Source of the DNA: JBEKIK01 sp963845975
GTDB taxonomy: Bacteria > Planctomycetota > Planctomycetia > Pirellulales > Thermoguttaceae
Length of the DNA stretch: 64,000 nucleotides
NCBI GenBank assembly: GCA_963845975.1
Contig: CAWJUD010000001.1
Location: forward strand, 620,001-684,000
Direction of reading: 5' to 3'
A model generated the notes under the pieces. It saw only the letters and a program-made list of their open reading frames with translations. It was not told the DNA's origin and searched no databases. The position numbers were made by a program, and so were the translations under genes. This document shows positions 33,721 through 41,982 of the stretch, piece by piece (position 1 is the first letter of the stretch; the number at the start of each line of letters is the position of its first letter).

Positions 33721-34404
33721 TTAGCATGGTCGGTTGGCCGGCAAGCGGTCAAGGATGTTTCGGGATCTTAGGTATGCTAGCACTGCCTCGGCTAATGTCT
33801 CTGCCGGTTTAGTGCCCGCGTCCAGGACAAGCTCGGGTTTAAGCGGCGGTTCATATGGATCGTCAATACCCGTAAATCCCTTGACTTCTCCCAGACGGGC
33901 CTTTTTGTAGAGTCCTTTGGGATCCCTGGCTTCACACACTTCCAGGGGGGCGTCAACAAAGATTTCAATAAAATCGCCCTTCGGAAGCGACGCCCGGACC
34001 CGATCCCGATCCACGCGATATGGACTGATAAACGCCGTGATGGCAATAATCCCCGCATCGCTGAAAAGTTTGGCCACGGCGCCGATACGGCGGATATTTT
34101 CCTCCCGATCCTGGGCCGAAAACCCCAGCCCGAACCGCTTGGCAAACTCTTCTCCATGCCGTTCTTTGAGCATCCCCGGTCCGGCGTTCAGGCCATGTCG
34201 AATATTATCGCCATCGAGCACAAAACTATGTAAACCTAAACTGTGGAGTTTGTGGTCGATCAGATTGGCCACGGTGCTCTTGCCGCATGCGCTCAGTCCC
34301 GTAAACCAAATCACGCATCCCCGATGGCGGTTAAGTTTTTCCCGCTCTTCACGCGTTACGGCATGATCGTGCCATTGGACATGAACTTGATGCTCGCCTG
34401 TCAT
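33721..34404 (-). CDS. cysC: Adenylyl-sulfate kinase
   Basis: 227 residues from the ATG at 34404 (AAGGA upstream; the 34479 reading lacks one). APS kinase makes PAPS from adenylyl sulfate and ATP in sulfate activation. Motifs: Walker A CVIWFTGLSACGKST (GLSGSGKST in most relatives), FVLDGDNIRHGLN, FGLGFSAQDREENIRRIGAV, TAFISPYRVDRDRVR, FVDAPLEVCEARDPKGLYKKAR. No ATP sulfurylase adjoins it. The last residues (LPANRPC) and the TAA are encoded inside a palindromic repeat, so the original C-terminus may have been replaced. Confidence 0.94.
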   Translation of the reverse strand: MTGEHQVHVQWHDHAVTREEREKLNRHRGCVIWFTGLSACGKSTVANLIDHKLHSLGLHSFVLDGDNIRHGLNAGPGMLKERHGEEFAKRFGLGFSAQDREENIRRIGAVAKLFSDAGIIAITAFISPYRVDRDRVRASLPKGDFIEIFVDAPLEVCEARDPKGLYKKARLGEVKGFTGIDDPYEPPLKPELVLDAGTKPAETLAEAVLAYLRSRNILDRLPANRPC

Positions 34405-34810
34405 GATTAATCCTTCGCCCTGTTTAATTTGTTGAGTGTTTCGATCGCTGGTAAACAATCTACCGCTATATGCCCCCAATGTGGCAAAAGAACCAGTCTA
34501 TCGATGGGTATAGTGTATAAAGGTTTGCACATAAACATGGATCAGTCCAGAACTAACACTCAAGATTAAAATCGAATCACCCAATCTCGAATCCCTAAAT
34601 CTTTAATCCTGAACCCTGAACCCCGAACCCTAATATGTAAAACCGCGCATGATACGTTGACATTGAGTTTTCCGCAATAGTCATCAAACCTCACTAAAAT
34701 CATCAATAAGCATGATTATTTCCGCCCGGGTGGGGTCGCGTCAATATTTTGAGTCGATATAATATAATGTCCCGTAATTATATTGCTGTTTTTAAGACAA
34801 ATGGGTTAGT
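34405..34810. other. Divergent intergenic region
   Basis: About 400 bases between cysC and glgP, with the GAACCCTGAACCCC repeat at 34605-34633 and an AT-rich tract (34740-34800) likely to hold the glgP promoter. No gene seen. Confidence 0.5.
34605..34633. repeat. GAACCCTGAACCCC repeat
   Basis: AATCCTGAACCCTGAACCCC then GAACCCTAA; same orientation and nearly same sequence as 23224-23257. Confidence 0.6.
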
Positions 34811-35635
34811 ATGAGCCAGATCGAAACGGTTGTTACTCGTCCGCCGCTATCACCAACTCCGATTGGACATACGGTTGAAAACCTGTATGAAAAATGCACC
34901 GCTTTGGCGCGGAATTTGTGGTGGAGTTGGCATGCTGAAGTGATCAACCTTTTTCGCGACCTCGACCCTATCCGTTGGCGGCAACTCGATCATAATCCAA
35001 TTGCTTTGCTATCGGAATTTACCCCCGAACGCCTGGAAATGCGGGCGGCCGAACTCGTGCTTTACAGCCGCATAAATCAGGCTTTTCGCCGCTTAAAAGA
35101 ATATATTTCCGTAACTCCGCGCTGGGGTAGAACTCACGCCGGCGTCTTGGGCTCCAAGCCGGTGGCCTATTTTTCCCTGGAGTTCGGCGTCCACGAGTCG
35201 GTGCCGGTTTATTCCGGCGGCTTGGGCGTGCTTTCCGGCGACCATATCAAAAGCGCCAGCGGATTGGGCGTACCCCTTGTGGCCATCGGACTGTTTTACG
35301 ATCAGGGCTATTTCAAGCAGCATCTCGACATCAACGGCTGGCAGCACGAAGAATACCTCGATACAAAGGTCGAAAATCTGCCCATGGAACCGGCCATGGG
35401 CACCGATGGCAAACCGATTACCATCCGCATCGACACCCGCACCGGCCGCCTGCTTGCCAAGGTATGGCTGATGCGCGTGGGCCGGGTGAATTTGTATCTC
35501 TTGGATTGCGACGTGCCCAGCAACTCGCCCGAAGACCGCGAACTGACCGCCCGCCTCTACGGCGGCGACAATCGCACCCGTGTCCGCCAGGAAATGGTTG
35601 CCGGGGTGGGAGGTGTCCGTGCCTTGCGGGCGTAG
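34811..35635 (+). CDS. glgP: Alpha-glucan phosphorylase, N-terminal part to in-frame TAG
   Basis: First 274 codons of a GT35 glycogen/maltodextrin phosphorylase of the short type (no long N-terminal regulatory arm). An N-terminal helical part (LARNLWWSWHAEVINLFRDL) and the start of the first Rossmann domain (VAYFSLEFGVHESVPVYSGG, LGVLSGDHIKSASGLGVPLV) are seen. The frame stops at TAG 35633-35635 after GGVRALRA; relatives read GGVRALRALG here, so the TAG replaces a Leu codon, one base from TTG. The next base triplets continue in the same frame as the second part. Confidence 0.88.
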   Translation: MSQIETVVTRPPLSPTPIGHTVENLYEKCTALARNLWWSWHAEVINLFRDLDPIRWRQLDHNPIALLSEFTPERLEMRAAELVLYSRINQAFRRLKEYISVTPRWGRTHAGVLGSKPVAYFSLEFGVHESVPVYSGGLGVLSGDHIKSASGLGVPLVAIGLFYDQGYFKQHLDINGWQHEEYLDTKVENLPMEPAMGTDGKPITIRIDTRTGRLLAKVWLMRVGRVNLYLLDCDVPSNSPEDRELTARLYGGDNRTRVRQEMVAGVGGVRALRA

Positions 35636-37009
35636 GGGATCAGCCCCGGCGTATATCATCTTAACGAAGGCCACAGCGCCTTTGCCACCCTGGAAGCCAT
35701 CCGCGAACGCATGAAAGACGACGGCATGAGTTTCGATTCCGCGCTGCGCGACGTGGCCCAGCACACCGTATTTACGACCCACACGCCCGTTCCCGCCGGT
35801 CACGACCGCTTCGACAAAAATCTCATGGAGGAACACCTCGGACCCCTCCGCGACGAATTAGGCATTTCCCTCGACCAACTCATGGGACTGGGACGCGTCG
35901 AACCGCAGAACGACCACGAATCATTCTGCATGACCGTGCTGGGCTTGAAACTCTCCCGCCGCGCAAACGCCGTGAGCAATCTGCACGGGCACATCACCCG
36001 GCGGATGTGGGCCCATCTCTGGCCTTGGCGCGTGGAAGAGGAAATACCCATCGGCCACATCACCAACGGCGTGCACATTCAAAGTTGGCTCGCAGGCGGG
36101 ATGCAACAATTGTACGACCGCTATTTCCCCGCGACTTGGATGGAACGCATGGGCGAGCCCGAAGTATGGCAAATGATCCATGACGTCGATCCCGGCGAGC
36201 TTTGGGAAACGCACTACGCCTTGAAAAATCTGCTCTTGGCATTCGTCCGCCGCCGCGTAAGCCGGCAGTGCCGCCGCCGCGGCGAAAGCGACGAAGCCGT
36301 GGAAGCCGCCCGCAATATCCTCGATCCCAACATCCTTACCTTCGGTTTCGCCCGGCGTTTCGCCACCTACAAGCGGGCGGCCTTGATTATGACCGACATG
36401 GATTGGTTGGCCAAGATCGTCAACAATCCGGACCGGCCCATCCAAATCATCTTTTCCGGCAAGGCCCATCCCGCCGACGAACCCGGCAAACAACTCATCC
36501 AGCGGATTGCCAACCTGCGCCACGACCCGCGCTTCGCCGGGCGCATCGCCTTTGTCGAAGATTACGACATCAACGTCTGCCGGCACTTGATCCAGGGCGT
36601 CGACGTCTGGCTGAATAATCCCCGCCGGCCTTTGGAAGCCTCCGGCACCAGCGGGCAAAAAGCCGTGCTCAACGGGGCCCTGAATCTTTCCGTCCTCGAC
36701 GGCTGGTGGGCCGAAGCCTACGACGGCTCAAACGGTTTTGCCATCGGCAAGGGAATGCAACACGCCGACGACCAGATTACCGACTCCCGCGATTACGCCG
36801 ATCTGCAACGCGTGCTCACCAAAGAAGTCATTCCCCTGTATTACGACCGCGACGTGGACGGCCTGCCCCGGGGGTGGATCAAACGCATGATGAACTCCAT
36901 CAGCTCCCTGGCCTGGCGATTCAGCGCCGACCGTATGGTGGCCGACTACGTCCGCCACGCCTACCTGCACGCCTCCGGCGGCCTAAGCTGCGATATGAAT
37001 GTGAAGTAA
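35636..37009 (+). CDS. glgP: Alpha-glucan phosphorylase, C-terminal part
   Basis: In frame with the preceding part: GISPGVYHLNEGHSAFATLE continues at once after the TAG; the first ATG is 35711. It holds FTTHTPVPAGHDRFD, HITNGVHIQSWL and FARRFATYKRAALI. The PLP lysine is in EASGTSGQKAVLNGALNLSV. The enzyme releases glucose-1-phosphate from alpha-1,4-glucan ends and pairs functionally with GlgX at 15047. The whole gene would be about 732 residues. Either a true nonsense mutation or a base error; the rest is perfectly conserved. Confidence 0.88.
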   Translation, partial: GISPGVYHLNEGHSAFATLEAIRERMKDDGMSFDSALRDVAQHTVFTTHTPVPAGHDRFDKNLMEEHLGPLRDELGISLDQLMGLGRVEPQNDHESFCMTVLGLKLSRRANAVSNLHGHITRRMWAHLWPWRVEEEIPIGHITNGVHIQSWLAGGMQQLYDRYFPATWMERMGEPEVWQMIHDVDPGELWETHYALKNLLLAFVRRRVSRQCRRRGESDEAVEAARNILDPNILTFGFARRFATYKRAALIMTDMDWLAKIVNNPDRPIQIIFSGKAHPADEPGKQLIQRIANLRHDPRFAGRIAFVEDYDINVCRHLIQGVDVWLNNPRRPLEASGTSGQKAVLNGALNLSVLDGWWAEAYDGSNGFAIGKGMQHADDQITDSRDYADLQRVLTKEVIPLYYDRDVDGLPRGWIKRMMNSISSLAWRFSADRMVADYVRHAYLHASGGLSCDMNVK

Positions 37010-37038
37010 GAAAGGGATTAAGGGCTAGGGTCTAGGGA

Positions 37039-37169
37039 CTAAGTGGAACTGCATTAATAGTTATGCCATGTCATTCTGAGCGCAGCGAAGAATCTAGCGG
37101 TTAATTGAGATCCTTCGCTGCGCTCAGGATGACTGTACCAAGCTCAAGTTATCATACGGTTCCACTTAG
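37039..37169. repeat. MITE-like element, GTCATTCTGAGCG core
   Basis: Terminal inverted repeats CTAAGTGGAAC (37039-37049) and GTTCCACTTAG (37159-37169). The core arms 37070-37095 and 37108-37133 are near copies of those at 30421 and 30493, with one GAAGC changed to GCAGC on both arms, so pairing is kept. Confidence 0.65.
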
Positions 37170-37225
37170 TGAGTGTCGGATTAATTAATGTTGCGTTCTC
37201 CATTTAATTAATGTTGTGTTCTCCG

Positions 37226-37260
37226 TTTAGCCCCGGAGCTTGCTCCGGGAGTTTTTGCCG
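37226..37260 (+). repeat. CCGGAG-type terminator-like repeat
   Basis: TTTAGCCCCGGAGCTTGCTC then CGGGAGTTTTTGCCG: stem CCCGGAG/CTCCGGG with CTTG loop and T-run. It lies between glgP and the quinone reductase gene and could end glgP transcription. The upstream ATTTAATTAATGTTG-GTTCTCC is itself repeated twice (37181-37225). Confidence 0.6.
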
Positions 37261-37336
37261 TAAATATTATTTATGTCACGACATTTATTGGTTCCAAATT
37301 CCTAGCCCCTAGCCCCTAATTCCTAGCCCCTTCCCT

Positions 37337-37918
37337 ATGAACATCTTCGTTCTCATCGGCCATCAACGTCAAGGAAGTTTTTGTCACGCCATTGCCGCCG
37401 CGGCGATGGATGAACTCAAAGCGGCGGGCCATACTGTTGTTTATCATGACCTGTACGCCGAAAAATTCGATCCCATACTGCCCCACCCAGAAATACTTTG
37501 CTCCTCTGAACCCGACCCAGTCGTTAAGCGGCACTGTGAAGAAATCGTCGCCGCCGACGGCTATGTCATCGTGCATCCCAACTGGTGGGCCATGCCCCCG
37601 GCAATCCTCAAAGGCTGGCTGGACCGCGTGCTCCGCGGGGGCGTGGCCTATGAGTTTACGGCCCAGGGCGTCAACGGACTTTTAAAAGGCCGCAAGGCCC
37701 TGGTCTTTACCACCTCGAATACCCCGCGCGAAGATGAACTCCGCCTGTTCGGCGATCCCCTGGAAAATCTCTGGAAAACCTGCGTCTTCAACTTCTGCGG
37801 CGTCGAGGATTTTTACCGCCGCAACTTCGAATCCATCATCTTGAGTACGACTGAGGAGCGCGCCGAGTGGTTGGCCGAAGTACGCACGATAATCCGTAGC
37901 GGATTCCCGCGTAGCTGA
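37337..37918 (+). CDS. NAD(P)H-dependent oxidoreductase, flavodoxin-like fold
   Basis: 193 residues with the flavodoxin_2 fold of the KefF/MdaB/NQO1 group: MNIFVLIGHQRQGSFCHAIA (phosphate loop variant), HDLYAEKFDPIL, DGYVIVHPNWWAMPPAILKG and WLDRVLRGGVAY. These FMN/FAD enzymes reduce quinones by two electrons using NAD(P)H, protecting against semiquinones, in the cytoplasm. The WW in HPNWWAMPPA is family-typical. The gene stands alone; the substrate is uncertain. Confidence 0.85.
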   Translation: MNIFVLIGHQRQGSFCHAIAAAAMDELKAAGHTVVYHDLYAEKFDPILPHPEILCSSEPDPVVKRHCEEIVAADGYVIVHPNWWAMPPAILKGWLDRVLRGGVAYEFTAQGVNGLLKGRKALVFTTSNTPREDELRLFGDPLENLWKTCVFNFCGVEDFYRRNFESIILSTTEERAEWLAEVRTIIRSGFPRS

Positions 37919-38574
37919 ACCAGATAATCAGGTTCTATTCTTGAAAAACAGGGGCATGAACGGCAGGAACGATGGCAACCACACGGATTGCCCCCCCGCG
38001 GCTTATCAGAAAAATCACAAGCCATCGGGTCAGTGCCTACATTCTTTCCTTTTCAACCACTAATATACCGTCTTGCCTTAAATTTCGGGTGCCACGGTTG
38101 GCTTGTCCAACCGTGTTTCCCTCACTGCCGGACAGGCCGGGCACCGACCGAAGGTTGGTCGTGGCACCCAACCCGAAAAATTAGCCGTGACGCAACACTA
38201 GTGTAATTGAAATGTGTATTTTTATCGTTTTATATTGCATAAATACTTCTCAGGGGGGGTGCCAAGTAAGATACTTGTAATTAAAAGATGAATTGATATA
38301 ATCATGTTTAAATTGTTTTATTCGATAGGTCGATTCCACCAATTTTTATTTAATTTGCCCGTGTCATAGGGCAATTTTACGGAGGCAGCGTATCGCTAAA
38401 ACGAAACGGCCGTATTATCTGTCTAGTCGCGCTTCTTTTTAGCGAGTTCTTACCTTGTGCTTGGTGTGACGGCGGTATTTTTCTATGTACCGCAAGGTTC
38501 TGTTGGCGCATTGGCAATGGCTGATGCGATTGAAAACCAAGTTGCGTTTTTTTACTGACAGGAGATTGAACGAC
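37919..38574. other. Intergenic with MITE-like palindrome
   Basis: About 650 bases. It contains the palindromic element at 38081-38183 and an AT-rich stretch (38200-38350) before the PEP-CTERM gene. A longer reading of that gene from 38485 lacks a ribosome binding site. No other gene seen. Confidence 0.5.
38081..38183. repeat. MITE-like palindromic element
   Basis: The outer arms (AATTTCGGGTGCCAC and GTGGCACCCAACCCGAAAAA) are imperfect inverted repeats. Inside is CACGGTTGG-CTTGT-CCAACCGTG (38093-38115). Short related GGGCACCGACC-AAGGTTGGTCG tracts occur at 38140-38165 and 48680-48705. Confidence 0.5.
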
Positions 38575-39252
38575 ATGAAATTTTCTAAAACCATACTTGC
38601 CGCAGTGCTTGTAATGGTAATTTTCCCCATGGCCACAGCCGCTCTGGCGGATGATTTGAATCCGCCGCTCTGGCGTGGTCTACCTGGAACTACATTTCAG
38701 CAGTGGGAGTTCTCTGTTGATGACAGAACTCCTGCCCCGGATCTGGTCGACAACGATTATGGCAATCCACAGATGACGGTGACCCCCACCCTATGGCCGG
38801 CCCCGCCCGAACCTAATGGCTTCGAATGGGCTAACTGGTTTTCAGGCCGACAAGGCGTATATTCGTTGTCCGGCGAGATTGATGTCACTATCCCGAACCT
38901 AGGCGAGCTCAATCCCAAAAAAGATATCCGACTCCAGATGACCTGGTTCTTTCAGGAGCCATTTAACTGGGGAGATAAACCAGAGTATCGTCCTTATGTC
39001 ATTTCTCCACTGGGCGGCGGCCAGACTTATTTTAACTTGACGGAGGAAGACATCCTGCCGGACGGTTGGCATCATACGACCTTTGATGTGGAAATATCCC
39101 CAAACCCGGCCTTCGAAACGATCACTCTTAGCGGAGCATACTACGTGGATGAAGTAGTGATCGACACCATTTGCCCTGAACCATCCACCATTGTTCTGGC
39201 AGTAATGGGATTGATAGGCCTTGCCATTATGCGTCGCTGGCGAAAGGTGTGA
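38575..39252 (+). CDS. PEP-CTERM sorting domain protein
   Basis: 225 residues from the ATG at 38575 (AGGAG about 10 bases upstream). Signal peptide (ILAAVLVMVIFPMATAALAD), a beta-rich mature part with many aromatic residues (FQQWEFSVDD, GFEWANWFSGRQGVYSLSGE) and a PEP-CTERM end: CPEPSTIVLAVMGLIGLAIM then RRWRKV. The central domain looks like a lectin- or sandwich-type extracellular domain, but I cannot name it. It would be sorted by an exosortase to the outer envelope or matrix, as for the gene at 311. Confidence 0.8.
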   Translation: MKFSKTILAAVLVMVIFPMATAALADDLNPPLWRGLPGTTFQQWEFSVDDRTPAPDLVDNDYGNPQMTVTPTLWPAPPEPNGFEWANWFSGRQGVYSLSGEIDVTIPNLGELNPKKDIRLQMTWFFQEPFNWGDKPEYRPYVISPLGGGQTYFNLTEEDILPDGWHHTTFDVEISPNPAFETITLSGAYYVDEVVIDTICPEPSTIVLAVMGLIGLAIMRRWRKV

Positions 39253-39323
39253 TGGTATTAAACTCGTAGATCGGCTTGGTCGTGCGTCCGGCATCCAGTC
39301 CAAGACAATGTGTTAAATAGTTC

Positions 39324-39381
39324 GCCTCCTCAGGATTAAGACAATTGGATATTCAGTTCCGTTATCTAATCCTGAGGAGGC
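39324..39381. terminator. 15-bp inverted repeat after PEP-CTERM gene
   Basis: GCCTCCTCAGGATTA (39324-39338) pairs perfectly with TAATCCTGAGGAGGC (39367-39381) across 28 bases. It lies 70 bases after the PEP-CTERM stop. The long loop and absent T-run make it either a weak terminator or a repeat end. Confidence 0.4.
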
Positions 39382-39691
39382 TTTCCATATAGTCGCCTTC
39401 GCGTTTCTTATATAATTGCCGTCGCCGGCCGTGAGTCGATTGTACTTGAAACAACTTGTTCCGTGGTATTTTGTCCATTAGCAATAATGGCGACGAAACA
39501 ATCGATCCCAAGCCGACCAGCCTGCCGCGTGGCTTGACGAAGTCCGTCAAATCATCCGCCGGCGCTTTGCTTAGGGGATAGGGAACCGATTGTTTTTTAG
39601 GAGAAATCCTAAAGAATCACCGCCAGCCACGCCACTACCTCCTTCGGTTGCACCGCCAAAGTTCGAGAACCTTGGCCACCCGTGAGTGTTT

Positions 39692-39982
39692 TCACTTCTT
39701 CGTATCGTCGAATACTATAATCTCCGAAAAGCGGTGTGGATTATATGTCTTTTCATGAAAGAGTGTAATCTCGATCCTGTTGCTATTCTTTTCGACCAAA
39801 TCAGAAAGGTGGATGTGATATCCCGTCTTGCGAAGACCTTCGCGTTTGAGCTCCTCAAGATTCTGAATCAGGTTCTTGATTTCGGAAGTGGAGAGCGCCA
39901 CATTCACGCTTGTCACATTCACTTGCTTACTGCGTCCTCGTTTTGTGACTCCGACCGGAATCTCGATTCGATGAAGTTTCAT
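39692..39982 (-). CDS. Small conserved-type hypothetical protein
   Basis: 96 residues. It begins MKLHRIEIPVGVTKRGRSKQ and contains VNVALSTSEIKNLIQNLEEL and HLSDLVEKNSNRIEITLFHE. Mixed alpha/beta and highly charged; no signal peptide. It starts 26 bases after the stop of the gene at 40009 on the same strand, so the two form a small operon. No family name recognised. The two-gene layout (96 and 101 residues) resembles a toxin-antitoxin cassette in size only. Confidence 0.55.
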   Translation of the reverse strand: MKLHRIEIPVGVTKRGRSKQVNVTSVNVALSTSEIKNLIQNLEELKREGLRKTGYHIHLSDLVEKNSNRIEITLFHEKTYNPHRFSEIIVFDDTKK

Positions 39983-40008
39983 GTCTTTTCTGATTTATTG
40001 ATATATCT

Positions 40009-40314
40009 TTAGCGTGGAATCTGAATGGCAAATGTACTTTGGACTTTTTTTGGCACTGAGATAGGCACGAAAAAGTCGGCGGGATATAGATAATCTTCGC
40101 CGGATTCGTCGATAACACGAAGCATCTTTTCCTTGGCGGCGGAACGGTCGGGCAGCACTCGGTAAACCTTGCGCAGCTCCAACGAGGCGGGATAGTCTTC
40201 GTTGCGAACACATAACACGAAACGGCCGCGGGATGATGGCATTCGTGTCGAATTACGTTTATGAGATGTACCGTTTGATCTTGATTTCTTTTTTTCCAAT
40301 GCCGTGTGCTTCAT
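40009..40314 (-). CDS. Small hypothetical protein
   Basis: 101 residues: a basic Lys/Arg/Ser-rich N-terminal arm (KKKSRSNGTSHKRNSTRM) then a compact domain RFVLCVRNEDYPASLELRKV, MLRVIDESGEDYLYPADFFV. I believe this second part recurs as a small hypothetical protein in many bacteria, but I cannot assign a function. First gene of a two-gene unit with 39692. An alternative start lies at the internal Met (MPSSRGRFVL). Confidence 0.55.
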   Translation of the reverse strand: MKHTALEKKKSRSNGTSHKRNSTRMPSSRGRFVLCVRNEDYPASLELRKVYRVLPDRSAAKEKMLRVIDESGEDYLYPADFFVPISVPKKVQSTFAIQIPR

Positions 40315-40483
40315 ACATTTTTAATCTCAAATTCCACAGACTTACTCTACCACAAGAAGGGTACAAAATCAAGCATAGAACGGATGGGAATGTGTTGAAA
40401 TACTCTTTATAATCTTTATTTCTCCGTGTTCTCCGTGGCTCCGTGGTGAGTAATACGATTTTCGGTTTGGATTATGAGGTTTA

Positions 40484-41259
40484 GTGGTGGAAGAATTTAA
40501 AAAGCAAAGTCCTCTGGCCGGTCAAACGGTGATGGTTACCCGGCCGGGCGGCGAAGATGACGCTTTGACCAGGCTATTGCGCGACTTGGGCGCCGAGGTA
40601 TTAGTGCAGCCGGTGATTTGTATTTCCGATCCGCCCGACTGGCGGCCGGTCGATGCCGCTCTGGCCCAATTGTCCCAGTTCGATTGGATCGTTTTCTCCA
40701 GTGCCAACGGCGTACGTTATTTCATCGGGCGGTTGCTTACTGCTGGCGGCGATTTGCAACAGTTTAAACGAATAAAAATTGCGGCCATCGGCCCAGCCAC
40801 CGCCGATGAACTTTTGCGGCATAATCTACACGCCGACCTCGTTCCCCCGGAATTTCAAGCCGAATCCCTTGCCCACTCGCTTGCCGGCGAAGCATCCGGC
40901 AAACATTTTTTACTGGTTCGCGCAAGCCGCGGGCGAGAGGTATTGGCCGAACAATTAAACAGGGCAGGGGGAGCGTAGAGCAAGTCGTAGCGTATACCAG
41001 CAGCGACGTCGACCAACCCGATCCTGATATTGTCGCAAAACTTACAGCCGGAAGTATTGATTGGATCACGGTTACTAGTTCCTCGATTGCCCGCTCGCTG
41101 GCGGCTCTTTTCGGCGATAAATTGCGGCAAAGCAAACTTGCCAGCATCAGCCCGGTGACTTCGACAACCCTGCGCGAGCTGGGTTACGAACCGGCCGTTG
41201 AAGCCGAGCAATATACGATGCCCGGCTTGGTAGATGCCATTCGCCATGCAGTGATTTAG
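40484..41259 (+). CDS. hemD: Uroporphyrinogen-III synthase, frameshifted
   Basis: About 258 residues if repaired. HemD closes hydroxymethylbilane with D-ring inversion in haem synthesis. It starts at a GTG (40484) after GAGG. The first half reads TVMVTRPGGEDDALTRLLRD and WIVFSSANGVRYFIGRLL. At 40975 one G is missing: GCG-TAG should read GCG-GTA-GAG, after which VEQVVAYTSSDVDQ, DWITVTSSSIARSLAALFGD and LASISPVTSTTLRELGYEPA run to the TAG at 41257. The uncorrected frame ends at 40978. No other haem gene is adjacent. Confidence 0.85.
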
Positions 41260-41430
41260 CATTCATATAAACAATATTTCCCTTTTCCCTCTTTCCACTT
41301 TTTCCTCATTACACTTCCTGCTAGTCATAATGGGTGATTTGAATCGGCAAAGTTATTTTTTTATGTCGCAAAAACAGTCTTTTAGTCACTACTAGGGTAG
41401 AATCCGGTTTTGTTTCCATCGGAGGTGTTC

Positions 41431-41982
41431 GTGTGTCAATTGGATGAGCAGTGCATACGCGATTGCCTTGACGGCCATCCCGAGGCATTCCGGCATTTGG
41501 TGTCGCGCCATCAGGGTGCGCTTATGGGGTATCTTCGGGTGCGAGTTGGCAACGAAGAGGAAGCCGCCGAAGCCGCCCAGGAGACCTTTGTGTGCGCCTA
41601 CTTCGCCTTGCGAGGTTTACACAAGTTAGGATCGTTTTTTCCCTGGCTTATGGGCATCGCCGACCGAGTAGTAAAGGAAACCTGGCGCGACCAAAAGCGA
41701 CGTCAGTGTGTTGCCTTTGACGAGCGACAGATACCCCGGACACACCCCGATTCCGGCGATAGTCCGGACACGGATGTGACCGATGCGGTTGGCCGATTGC
41801 CCGATTTGTATCGCGAGGTCGTGCTAATGCGGTACTACGGAGGACTTTCCTGTGCTGAAATCAGCCGGGACCTTGGACTGCCCATCGGTACGGTGACCAA
41901 GAGCTTATCGCGCGCTTATGCACTGTTGCGAGAATACCTCCAGGAGGAAAATCCCACGGCCCAGAGCGAGGTGAAATCATGA
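41431..41982 (+). CDS. ECF-type RNA polymerase sigma factor
   Basis: 183 residues from the GTG at 41431, with GGAGG 5 bases upstream (41410 would be TTG without one). Region 2: PEAFRHLVSRHQGALMGYLR, EAAEAAQETFVCAYFALRGL. Region 4: DLYREVVLMRYYGGLSCAEI then SRDLGLPIGTVTKSLSRA (helix-turn-helix). It directs RNA polymerase to stress or envelope promoters. Its stop overlaps the start of the anti-sigma gene (ATGA), so the two are translationally coupled and probably self-regulated. Confidence 0.92.
   Translation: MCQLDEQCIRDCLDGHPEAFRHLVSRHQGALMGYLRVRVGNEEEAAEAAQETFVCAYFALRGLHKLGSFFPWLMGIADRVVKETWRDQKRRQCVAFDERQIPRTHPDSGDSPDTDVTDAVGRLPDLYREVVLMRYYGGLSCAEISRDLGLPIGTVTKSLSRAYALLREYLQEENPTAQSEVKS

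Noticed and set aside
33567..33752. Reverse frame before cysC
   Set aside because: Short, overlaps a palindromic repeat and has no start signal.
35633..35635. TAG recoding (amber codon read as an amino acid)
   Set aside because: Other genes here end in TAG (for example GH51 at 12207), and no pyrrolysine genes are present. A point change is simpler.
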